This document shows positions 9,171 through 16,390 of a DNA stretch of 33,613 nt, one piece after another. The DNA comes from Chryseosolibacter sp035628595. Lineage in GTDB: Bacteria > Bacteroidota > Bacteroidia > Cytophagales > Cyclobacteriaceae. The position numbers and the translations under genes were made by a program. Numbering within the stretch: position 1 is the stretch's first letter; every line of letters begins with the position of its first letter. The notes under the pieces are model-generated. The model ran no database searches. It was not told the DNA's origin and saw only the letters and a list, made by a program, of their open reading frames with translations. The stretch lies in assembly GCA_035628595.1 (NCBI GenBank), contig DASPJN010000152.1:1-33613 (forward strand), in the 5' to 3' direction.

Positions 9171-10664
9171 ATGAGTTCAAAATACATTCTTGCGATTGAT
9201 CAGGGTACGACAAGTTCACGGACTGTATTGTTCAATGAGCATGGCGAAATCAAAGGTATCGCCCAACAGGAATTCCGGCAGATCTTTCCGCAACCGGGAT
9301 GGGTTGAACATGATCCGAATGAGATCATTGCAACCCAGTTGAGAACACTTTCTAAAGTCATCGCTGATCACAAGGTTTCAGCTTCACAAATTGCGGCGAT
9401 CGGTATTACCAATCAGCGCGAGACCGCCGTCGTTTGGGATCGCAAAACAGGTGAGCCCATTTACAATGCCATTGTTTGGCAGGATAAACGTACAGCTGAT
9501 ATCTGCGAAGGATTGAAAAAGCGCGGACTGGAAGATTACGTGAGAAAAGAAACCGGCCTTGTGATTGACTCCTATTTCTCAGCAACGAAAATCAGGTGGA
9601 TACTGGATAATGTTCCTGATGCAAAGCAGAGGGCCTTAAAAGGCGAGCTTGCATTCGGTACAGTCGATACGTGGCTGATTTACAAAATGACTGGTGGAAA
9701 GGTGCATGTGACGGATTATACAAATGCCTCCCGCACAATGCTGTTCAACATCCGCACACTGTCGTGGGATAAGAAGTTGTTGGGTGAACTTGATATTCCT
9801 GAAAACATGTTGCCGAAGGTGAAACCGTCCGCGTCACATTTCGCAGACTACAAACTGGATGGTGTTAATATTCCGGTAACGGGTGTTGCAGGTGATCAGC
9901 AGGCTGCGTTGTTCGGGCAGGCATGCTTCGAGCCTGGTATGGCGAAGAATACTTATGGGACCGGGTGCTTTATGCTGATGAACACTGGCGACAAAATTCA
10001 GCATTCAAAGAATGGACTTGTGACAACAATTGCATGGGGCCTAGATCATAAAGTTGAGTACGCGCTGGAAGGTAGTGTGTTCATTGCAGGTGCAGCCGTT
10101 CAATGGTTGCGCGATGGTCTTCATATCATCGACCAGTCAAAGGATTCAGAATACTTTGCTACGAAGGCGCTTGGCTCTGATGACGTTTATGTTGTTCCTG
10201 CTTTTGCTGGATTAGGTGCTCCTTACTGGGATATGTATGCGCGCGGTGCGATCTTCGGATTAACGCGCGACACAGGGAAAGATCACATTATCAAAGCAAC
10301 GCTCGAGTCGCTCGCATATCAAACCAAGGATATCCTGAATGCAATGCAGGAAGACGCAGGGATTAAGCTGGCAGCACTCAAGGTTGATGGTGGCGCGTGC
10401 GCGAACAACATGTTGATGCAATTCCAGGCGGATATACTCGGAACGAAAGTTGAACGTCCTGAAGTAATAGAATCGACTGCCATGGGCGCTGCTTACCTGG
10501 CGGGAATACAGATCGGTTTATGGAAGAAAGAAGATATCATCAACAACAGGCGAATTCAAAAATGCTTTGAGCCAAAGATGGAGGAAAGTGTGCGCAAAAA
10601 ACTTTACAATAATTGGCAAAAGGCCGTGAAGCGAACACTCGGATGGCTGAACGATTCAGAATAA
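9171..10664 (+). CDS. glpK: Glycerol kinase
   Basis: It phosphorylates glycerol with ATP to sn-glycerol-3-phosphate. I chose the ATG at 9171, which begins MSSKYILAIDQGTTSSRTV, the standard FGGY-kinase phosphate-1 loop at the N-terminus. An upstream in-frame start at 8958 would overlap glpF in another frame and add about 70 non-homologous residues. The 497-residue product matches the usual length (E. coli 502). Further family landmarks are GWVEHDP, GITNQRET, NAIVWQDKRT, the GTVDTWL stretch, GVAGDQQAALFGQ and KVDGGACANNMLMQFQADI. It sits 52 bases after glpF and 34 bases before the radical SAM gene, in one probable operon. Confidence 0.97.
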   Translation: MSSKYILAIDQGTTSSRTVLFNEHGEIKGIAQQEFRQIFPQPGWVEHDPNEIIATQLRTLSKVIADHKVSASQIAAIGITNQRETAVVWDRKTGEPIYNAIVWQDKRTADICEGLKKRGLEDYVRKETGLVIDSYFSATKIRWILDNVPDAKQRALKGELAFGTVDTWLIYKMTGGKVHVTDYTNASRTMLFNIRTLSWDKKLLGELDIPENMLPKVKPSASHFADYKLDGVNIPVTGVAGDQQAALFGQACFEPGMAKNTYGTGCFMLMNTGDKIQHSKNGLVTTIAWGLDHKVEYALEGSVFIAGAAVQWLRDGLHIIDQSKDSEYFATKALGSDDVYVVPAFAGLGAPYWDMYARGAIFGLTRDTGKDHIIKATLESLAYQTKDILNAMQEDAGIKLAALKVDGGACANNMLMQFQADILGTKVERPEVIESTAMGAAYLAGIQIGLWKKEDIINNRRIQKCFEPKMEESVRKKLYNNWQKAVKRTLGWLNDSE

Positions 10665-10698
10665 TTCACGTTACAGCCCGTCCTAAGATTACCCGCGC

Positions 10699-11595
10699 AT
10701 GAAGGAGATTGTCGTGAAATCTGTCCTCAATAAGAAGAAAAAAAGGGACCCTTGGTTTCTCGATGATTTCACACTCAATCCTTACGAAGGTTGTAGTTTC
10801 AATTGCCAGTATTGCTATATCCGCGGCAGCAAATACGGCGAGAATATGGAAGATACTTTATCGGTGAAAATCAATGGCTGTGAAGTTCTCGATCGGCAGC
10901 TCGCATTTCGTGTGAAGAAGGGACAACAAGGAATCATTGCGCTGGCATCGGCTACCGATCCTTATATCAAAGCAGAATCAACTTACCGGATGACGGAAGG
11001 ATTTCTCCGGCTTATCCTCAAACATAGGTTCCCGGTGTTAATGATCACGAAGTCTGACTGCATATTGCGCGACATTGCGTTGCTTCAGGAGATTGACCGG
11101 CAGGCGATCCATGCACCTGACCTTGCATCAAAGCTACGAAGAGGAGCGGTCGTATCGTTCTCATTATCGACACTGGATAGTTCGATCGCATCAACACTTG
11201 AGCCAGGGGCGCCGTTGCCGGAGGATAGATTAAGAATAATGCAGCGATGTAAGGAGGCGGGATTGATGGTAGGAGTAAACTGCATTCCCACGTTGCCATT
11301 TATTACAGATTCAGAAGCTCAACTCGATCAGCTTGTATGTGCTGCAAAAGATCACGGCGCTGATTTTATTCACATTGGCGGGCTAACATTGTTCGGTAAC
11401 GAAGCGAACTCTTCTAAAGTTTTGTATTACAAATTCCTGGAACGAAAATTCCCGTCCTTGATTCCGGCGTATAAAAATCTGTATCGCATTTTTTTCTCTC
11501 CGCCGCAGCGGTATCTTGACGAGCTTCATTTGAAAGCTGAACGAATATGTTCTAAATATCAGATCAGAAGAAGTATATTAGAGGTCGACAATTAA
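10699..11595 (+). CDS. SPL-family radical SAM protein
   Basis: The 298-residue protein has the radical SAM iron-sulfur motif CxxxCxxC as GCSFNCQYCYIRG (Cys32, Cys36, Cys39). It begins with the NPYEGCSFNCQYCY pattern typical of the spore-photoproduct-lyase-like subfamily (SPL family; Rv2578c-like). A further landmark is ASATDPYIKAE, in the region that binds SAM in related enzymes. It lacks the long N-terminal part of true spore photoproduct lyase, and this organism would not be expected to make spores, so repair of that lesion is doubtful. Its substrate is unknown. It lies inside the glycerol operon, 34 bases after glpK and 6 bases before glpD, which points to co-expression with glycerol use or simple hitch-hiking. 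Confidence 0.9.
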   Translation: MKEIVVKSVLNKKKKRDPWFLDDFTLNPYEGCSFNCQYCYIRGSKYGENMEDTLSVKINGCEVLDRQLAFRVKKGQQGIIALASATDPYIKAESTYRMTEGFLRLILKHRFPVLMITKSDCILRDIALLQEIDRQAIHAPDLASKLRRGAVVSFSLSTLDSSIASTLEPGAPLPEDRLRIMQRCKEAGLMVGVNCIPTLPFITDSEAQLDQLVCAAKDHGADFIHIGGLTLFGNEANSSKVLYYKFLERKFPSLIPAYKNLYRIFFSPPQRYLDELHLKAERICSKYQIRRSILEVDN

Positions 11596-11601
11596 TCCTG
11601 C

Positions 11602-13239
11602 ATGAATTTTTCCATCACCAATCGCTCCGTGTTCCTGGAGAAACTCAAAAATGACGAGTTCGATTTGCTGATAATTGGTGGGGGAATCACAGGAGCCGGG
11701 ATTGCGCTTGATGCAGCTTCACGTGGTTTAAAAACTGCGCTCATCGAGCAAAATGATTTTGCATTCGGCACAAGCAGCCGGTCAACCAAGCTGATTCACG
11801 GCGGCCTTCGATACCTTAAACAACTTGAGTTCGGACTTGTTAAAGAGGTCGGCAGTGAGCGCGCAATTGTTCATCGCCTTGCAACACACCTGGTGATTCC
11901 CGAAAGGATGCTGTTGCCGTTATCCGAAAAGAAAGGGCTTGGCTACTGGCTTACTTCAATTGGTTTGATGGTCTACGATTTTCTCGCCGGTGTTCGTCCA
12001 AAAGATCAGCGAAGAATGCTCACCCGGAAGAAGACGCTTAAGTATGAGCCGCTTTTAAAAGCGGACGATATTAAGGGCGGAGCAATCTATGCAGAATACA
12101 GGACCGATGATGCACGCCTAACGATAGAGATCATTAAGAAAGCATTTGAATATGGCGCAACACCCGTCAGCTATGTGAGGTGTATCGGTTTTATCAATGA
12201 TTCCGGGAAAGTTTGTGGCGCCAACGCGATAGACGAGTTTCACGGTAATCCCATCTCTATCCGCGCAAAAGTAGTTGTGAATGCTGCTGGGCCATGGGTG
12301 GATGAACTACGCGATATCAATCAGTCCAGGAACGGCAAGAGGCTACATCTCACAAAAGGTGTTCATGTTGTGGTGCCGCGCGAAAAATTCCCGGTGCGTC
12401 AATCAATTTACTTCGATGTCGACGATGGGAGGATGATCTTTGCTATTCCACGCGGACGCGCCACTTACGTCGGCACAACTGATACAACATACAATGGTCG
12501 GCTCAACGAAGTATACACAACGATCGAGGACGCCGAATATCTTGTGAAAGCAGTGAATACGACATTCCCGAAAGTGAATCTCCAGGTTTATGATATTGAA
12601 TCAAGCTGGGCAGGGTTGAGGCCGTTAATTCATGAGGAGGGAAAATCAGCATCACAGCTTTCGCGCAAGGATGAAATTTTCGAATCACCTTCCTGTTTGA
12701 TCTCAATTGCAGGAGGGAAGCTGACCGGTTATAGAAAAATGTCTGAGCGGGTTGTAAACCTGGTTATCAAGAAATATCTGAAGGAAAAGTATCCTCCATG
12801 CTTCACCAATCGCATTCGTCTTGGCGGTAATGATTTCAAATCAGCCAAACGCGTTAATCGTTATATCGAAAAGTTGAAAGTTTTGCTTCGCGATTTTGAT
12901 TTACCTGATCATACCGCATCTTATCTTGTGCACAATTATGGTAAGCAAACAGACATTATTCTGGAGATATTCAAAAATGCCCAGGATACTGTTGATGTCG
13001 ATCTGCGATTACTTCAGGCGGAGCTGACTTTTACGATCGAACACGAGATGGTCATCACCCTGCGGGATTTTTTCATCAGAAGAACTGGTCTCGTTTATTT
13101 CAACATCGCGCGCGTAAGCTTATTCCAAAAAGAAATAGTGAAGTTGATGCAGTCACGGTTGGGATGGGATGAGTCAAGGGTAAATGACGAATTAAATAGT
13201 CTGAGTACTTACATCAATCATATAAAGCAATTCAATTAA
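11602..13239 (+). CDS. glpD: FAD-dependent glycerol-3-phosphate dehydrogenase
   Basis: It oxidises glycerol-3-phosphate to dihydroxyacetone phosphate, passing electrons to the quinone pool at the inner membrane. The 545-residue product has the N-terminal FAD-binding motif LLIIGGGITGAGIALDAASR (22-41). It then shows the GlpD signature FGTSSRSTKLIHGGLRYLKQ. Later landmarks are HLTKGVHVVVPR, IFAIPRGRATYVGTTDT, SSWAGLRPLI and ISIAGGKLTGYRKMSERVV, followed by the C-terminal alpha-helical DAO_C-type domain with the ending region DFFIRRTGL. Length is typical of the GlpA/GlpD group. With glpF and glpK this completes the aerobic glycerol pathway. Its stop overlaps the next start by one base (TAATG). 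Confidence 0.96.
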   Translation: MNFSITNRSVFLEKLKNDEFDLLIIGGGITGAGIALDAASRGLKTALIEQNDFAFGTSSRSTKLIHGGLRYLKQLEFGLVKEVGSERAIVHRLATHLVIPERMLLPLSEKKGLGYWLTSIGLMVYDFLAGVRPKDQRRMLTRKKTLKYEPLLKADDIKGGAIYAEYRTDDARLTIEIIKKAFEYGATPVSYVRCIGFINDSGKVCGANAIDEFHGNPISIRAKVVVNAAGPWVDELRDINQSRNGKRLHLTKGVHVVVPREKFPVRQSIYFDVDDGRMIFAIPRGRATYVGTTDTTYNGRLNEVYTTIEDAEYLVKAVNTTFPKVNLQVYDIESSWAGLRPLIHEEGKSASQLSRKDEIFESPSCLISIAGGKLTGYRKMSERVVNLVIKKYLKEKYPPCFTNRIRLGGNDFKSAKRVNRYIEKLKVLLRDFDLPDHTASYLVHNYGKQTDIILEIFKNAQDTVDVDLRLLQAELTFTIEHEMVITLRDFFIRRTGLVYFNIARVSLFQKEIVKLMQSRLGWDESRVNDELNSLSTYINHIKQFN

Positions 13240-13541
13240 TGTTGAGAGCCAGTCAGTTTATTGTCGGGATTATATTGTTCATTGTCGTTGAGGTGCTCCG
13301 CATCTATCTGCCCGGTGTCGAAAGTGAGAGTTTAATTGATCTCGGTCATTTCGTCAATCAGAATATTTTTTACTTCCGTACAATTGCATTGCTGATACTG
13401 ATTGTTCCGGCGATCCAGGTTTTTATGTTGGGCACAAGAAATGCAAAAGTTTTTGTTGCCATATCTCTCATCATTGCGTTGACAGTTTTTCTGCTATGCA
13501 ACTATTACGTCCAGGCGCCTCATCAGGCATCTCATCCGTAA
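13239..13541 (+). CDS. Small three-helix membrane protein of unknown function
   Basis: The 100-residue product is largely hydrophobic, with predicted transmembrane segments at about 5-23, 45-64 and 70-90 and a short polar tail ending in HQASHP. I do not recognise the family. The start codon overlaps the glpD stop by one base (TAATG), so translation is probably coupled to that of GlpD. GlpD works at the membrane with quinones, so an accessory or anchoring role is possible, but that is inference from position only. Confidence 0.7.
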   Translation: MLRASQFIVGIILFIVVEVLRIYLPGVESESLIDLGHFVNQNIFYFRTIALLILIVPAIQVFMLGTRNAKVFVAISLIIALTVFLLCNYYVQAPHQASHP

Positions 13542-13583
13542 ACACCGTCTTCCCGTAGGGGAAACAAGTAATCCGCACATTAA

Positions 13584-13607
13584 CGTCAGATATGCTTCTA
13601 TCTGACG
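13584..13607. promoter_or_regulatory. Perfect 9-bp inverted repeat between the glycerol operon and the ROK kinase gene
   Basis: CGTCAGATA (13584-13592) and TATCTGACG (13599-13607) are perfect inverted copies around a 6-base spacer, TGCTTC. No T-run follows, so it is a poor intrinsic terminator. It may be a regulator operator or a structured RNA element. Related short pieces recur nearby: CGTCTGA at 13684-13690, and the inverted pair TTCTTAATCA (13612-13621) and TGATTAAGAA (13688-13697). The remaining intergenic bases up to 13722 hold no clear gene beyond a 28-codon reading frame at 13608-13694 that I do not trust. Confidence 0.5.
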
Positions 13608-13722
13608 ATGGTTCTTAATCATTTTGATAACCTTGATGATGAATTTGATCGGTATCTGAAAGTTCAAATCTTACGTTCTGCATCGTCTGATTAAGAATTT
13701 ATTGTAATTTGGAAAACGCATT

Positions 13723-14664
13723 ATGGCAAAGCAAAAGAAAATTCAGTTCAGCGCTGGCAATCTTTGGGGAATCGACCTCGGCGGGACGAAGATTGAGGGT
13801 GCCATTCTAAAATCATTCGATAAACCTGAAGTTCTTTTTCGCGAGCGAGTTCCTACCGAAGCCGAAAACGGATATGAGCACATCTGTAAGCAGGTCGGTA
13901 AGCTTGTGGATATGATGATTGATCGCGCAGGAAGAAAGCCGAAGACTATCGGCATCGGCACACCCGGTATCAATGATCCTAAGACCGGGACCATGAAAAA
14001 TTGTAATACGGTTGAAATGAACGGTAAGCCATTGAAAAAAGATCTCGAAAAGTTACTCGGGATGAAAGTTGAAATGGCGAACGATGCAGACTGCTTTGCG
14101 CTTGCGGAAACGTTGATTGGTGTTGTGAAGGAGGATTTTCCGAAGGCACGCGTTGTGTTTGGCGTCATTATCGGTACCGGAGTTGGCGGTGGTATCGTCA
14201 TTGATGGAAAACCCATCATCGGTTTGCAGGGCATTGCCGGCGAGTGGGGACATAACTTTCTTGATGAATCCGGTGGCGAATGCTATTGTGGAAAAACCGG
14301 ATGCGTTGAAAAATTAATTGCCGGGCCTGCTTTAGAGAAATACTACTACACCGAGACAGGGAACAAGAAACCACTAAAGGATATCGTTGCCGTGGCAGAA
14401 TCGAAGTCGGACCCAACGGCGCAACGTACGATGTTGAGGCTGATTGATTTTTATGGAAAGTCTATGAGCGTGGTGATCAACATTCTTGACCCGGATGTTA
14501 TTGTTATTGGCGGAGGCGTTGGTAACATCAGCCTATTGTACGACCGTGGTCGCGATGCGATAAAGAAATATGTTTTTAATAATACGCTCGATACGCCGAT
14601 CGTACGTCCATCGCTGGGCGACAGTGCAGGCGTATTTGGCGCAGCATTCCTTACTCAGAAATAG
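13723..14664 (+). CDS. ROK-family sugar kinase (probable glucokinase)
   Basis: The 313-residue protein begins its fold with the ATP-binding loop GIDLGGTKIEGAIL (16-29). The catalytic aspartate is probably Asp121 (MANDADC), and a second glycine-rich loop lies at GTGVGGGIVIDG. The ROK zinc-site pattern is intact: GEWGHNF with His177, then GECYCGKTGC with Cys187, Cys189 and Cys194. No DNA-binding domain is fused, so it is an enzyme rather than an NagC/XylR-type repressor. Glucose is the likeliest substrate, because the maltose phosphorylase encoded three genes downstream releases free glucose. Other hexoses or N-acetyl sugars are possible in this family. A PfkB kinase gene follows after 13 bases. 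Confidence 0.9.
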   Translation: MAKQKKIQFSAGNLWGIDLGGTKIEGAILKSFDKPEVLFRERVPTEAENGYEHICKQVGKLVDMMIDRAGRKPKTIGIGTPGINDPKTGTMKNCNTVEMNGKPLKKDLEKLLGMKVEMANDADCFALAETLIGVVKEDFPKARVVFGVIIGTGVGGGIVIDGKPIIGLQGIAGEWGHNFLDESGGECYCGKTGCVEKLIAGPALEKYYYTETGNKKPLKDIVAVAESKSDPTAQRTMLRLIDFYGKSMSVVINILDPDVIVIGGGVGNISLLYDRGRDAIKKYVFNNTLDTPIVRPSLGDSAGVFGAAFLTQK

Positions 14665-14677
14665 ATCAATTCCGCCT

Positions 14678-15649
14678 ATGAAGAAAATTGCCGTGATAGG
14701 CCCGATTCCTCGCGATCATATTGTAACGCACCAGGGCGACTTGATTCAAAAATGGGGATGTGTGACGCACCCGGTGATCGCGTTGTCTGTTATGGCGGGC
14801 AACGAAATTGAGATCATACCCGTCTCGCATGTAAGGGCTGTCGATCAGGATAACGTTCGGGAAGTGTTTAAGGGTTATGAAGGCGTCAACTTAAACTGCG
14901 TTACCAGCCAAAATGATCAAGGTGATATTATCAGTCTGAGGTTTGTAGATGTAAATACGCGTCTCGAAAGACAAACGGGATTCATGGATCCTATTCTTCC
15001 AAAAGACGTTGAGCCGGTCATTGATGCTGACGTTTTTGTTTTTATTCCAATCAGCGACTATGAAATATCGCTCGATACACTCCGCTATATAAAAAAGAAG
15101 AATAAAAAAGCCGTGATCATTTTCGACGCGCATGGCCCCACAACGGCATGCCTAGCAAACGGAGAACGAAAGCTGAAGTTATGGTCAGACCGAGATCAGT
15201 GGCTTCCGTACATCGACGTTCTGAAAATGAATCTTGAAGAGTCGTCTGCTTCGTGGTTTAGAAAGGAAAGAGAAGACAGTGATTATACAGGGCATCTATC
15301 AGATGAGGAGATGGAGAACTTTGCAAAACATTGTATTGCCCAAGGAGTGAAATGTCTCGCTATCACCATGGACTCGCGCGGATGTATGGTCTTTTTCAAC
15401 CAACGAAAGAAATTTATGCAAGTCATGGTGCCTGCAATTCAGGTGGCAAATGTGGTTGATACCACGGGGTGCGGTGATTCATTTGCCGGCGGTGTAGGCT
15501 TCGGACTACTGCTTGATCCAAAAAATTTTGTCAAAGCTGTACAGTATGGAAATACACTCGGCGCCCTCAGAACGCAAGGGAAAACGTTTGCGGTATTTAA
15601 ACCGCTCGATGAGGTAAACAAAATCATTCATCAGACGTTTGCCGCTTAA
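14678..15649 (+). CDS. PfkB-family carbohydrate kinase, substrate unknown
   Basis: I chose the ATG at 14678 (MKKIAVIGPIPRDHIV), which gives the usual family start and 323 residues. A start at 14570 would overlap the ROK kinase gene by 95 bases. The C-terminal PfkB signature is intact at 261-272, DTTGCGDSFAGG, with Asp267 as the catalytic base. Further landmarks are MNLEES (184-189) and the start of the ATP-binding region at LAITMDSRG (227-235). The N-terminal GG signature typical of ribokinase is poorly conserved, so the sugar cannot be named. It could phosphorylate a hexose, a nucleoside or a sugar phosphate. The position between ROK kinase and beta-phosphoglucomutase suggests a place in the same alpha-glucan degradation unit. 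Confidence 0.88.
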   Translation: MKKIAVIGPIPRDHIVTHQGDLIQKWGCVTHPVIALSVMAGNEIEIIPVSHVRAVDQDNVREVFKGYEGVNLNCVTSQNDQGDIISLRFVDVNTRLERQTGFMDPILPKDVEPVIDADVFVFIPISDYEISLDTLRYIKKKNKKAVIIFDAHGPTTACLANGERKLKLWSDRDQWLPYIDVLKMNLEESSASWFRKEREDSDYTGHLSDEEMENFAKHCIAQGVKCLAITMDSRGCMVFFNQRKKFMQVMVPAIQVANVVDTTGCGDSFAGGVGFGLLLDPKNFVKAVQYGNTLGALRTQGKTFAVFKPLDEVNKIIHQTFAA

Positions 15650-15719
15650 GGTTTTTCGAAATAACCGGATTACCTTGGTTCCCAATTTTTAAACAATAGC
15701 CAGATTGACTATTAACACT

Positions 15720-16373
15720 GTGATTAAAGCTTGCATTTTTGACCTCGATGGGGTAATTGTTGACACGGCTCACTACCATTTTCTTGCGTGGAAGCGACTT
15801 GCGGCGGAAATGGGCATTACGCTTACTGAAAGAGAAAACGAACGTCTGAAGGGAGTAAGCAGGATGAGGTCTCTTGAAATTATTCTTGAACTCGGTGGAC
15901 TTGCGAAGAGTGAGCATGAAAAAGAATTGCTAGCAAATAAGAAGAATTCATGGTTCGTCGATTTTGTCGAACGAATGGCGCCTGAAGAAATATTTCCGGG
16001 TGTTCCATCGCTCCTTGGTTCGCTAAAAGAAAAAGGTTACAGGATCGGTCTTGCCTCGAGTAGCAAAAATGCAAAGACCGTAATTCAGCTGTTAAAGATC
16101 GAAGGGTTATTCGATGTGGTTGTTGATGGTACAATGATTGTCAATTCGAAGCCACATCCTGAAATATTTTTACTCGCTGCGAGCAAGCTGGGACTTCATC
16201 CGTCTTCATGTCTTGTGTTTGAGGATGCCGAGTCTGGCGTAGAAGCTGCCCTTGCAGCGGGAATGAAGTGCGTAGGAGTAGGATCACACGAGCAACTACA
16301 TAAGGCTAACCTTGTGATACCGGCAACAGGCGAATTTCAGTTAGCCGACCTGCTCGAACTTGAAACAGTTTAA
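15720..16373 (+). CDS. pgmB: Beta-phosphoglucomutase (HAD superfamily)
   Basis: It converts beta-glucose-1-phosphate to glucose-6-phosphate. The family starts with a short residue run followed by FDLDGVIxDTAxYHFxAW. Here that is VIKACIFDLDGVIVDTAHYH, so I chose the GTG at 15720; a TTG at 15705 would add five residues. The 217-residue product matches the roughly 220 residues of characterised enzymes. Catalytic residues visible are the nucleophile Asp8 and acid/base Asp10 in FDLDG, the cap-domain KGVSRMRSLE stretch, ASSSKNAK, KPHPEIFL and the metal-binding FEDAESG. The next gene, 17 bases downstream, is a GH65 maltose phosphorylase, whose product beta-glucose-1-phosphate is exactly this enzyme's substrate. 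This pairing is well known in maltose use. Confidence 0.94.
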   Translation: MIKACIFDLDGVIVDTAHYHFLAWKRLAAEMGITLTERENERLKGVSRMRSLEIILELGGLAKSEHEKELLANKKNSWFVDFVERMAPEEIFPGVPSLLGSLKEKGYRIGLASSSKNAKTVIQLLKIEGLFDVVVDGTMIVNSKPHPEIFLLAASKLGLHPSSCLVFEDAESGVEAALAAGMKCVGVGSHEQLHKANLVIPATGEFQLADLLELETV

Positions 16374-16390
16374 TCGTTTGGATCTTAACT

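Noticed and set aside
13608..13694. A 28-codon frame in the gap before the ROK kinase gene
   Set aside because: It is too short to judge, has no recognisable motif, and overlaps inverted repeats that explain the region equally well.
13723..14664. ROK protein as a transcriptional repressor of the NagC/XylR type
   Set aside because: It begins almost directly with the ATP-binding loop and has no N-terminal helix-turn-helix region, so a kinase is the better call.
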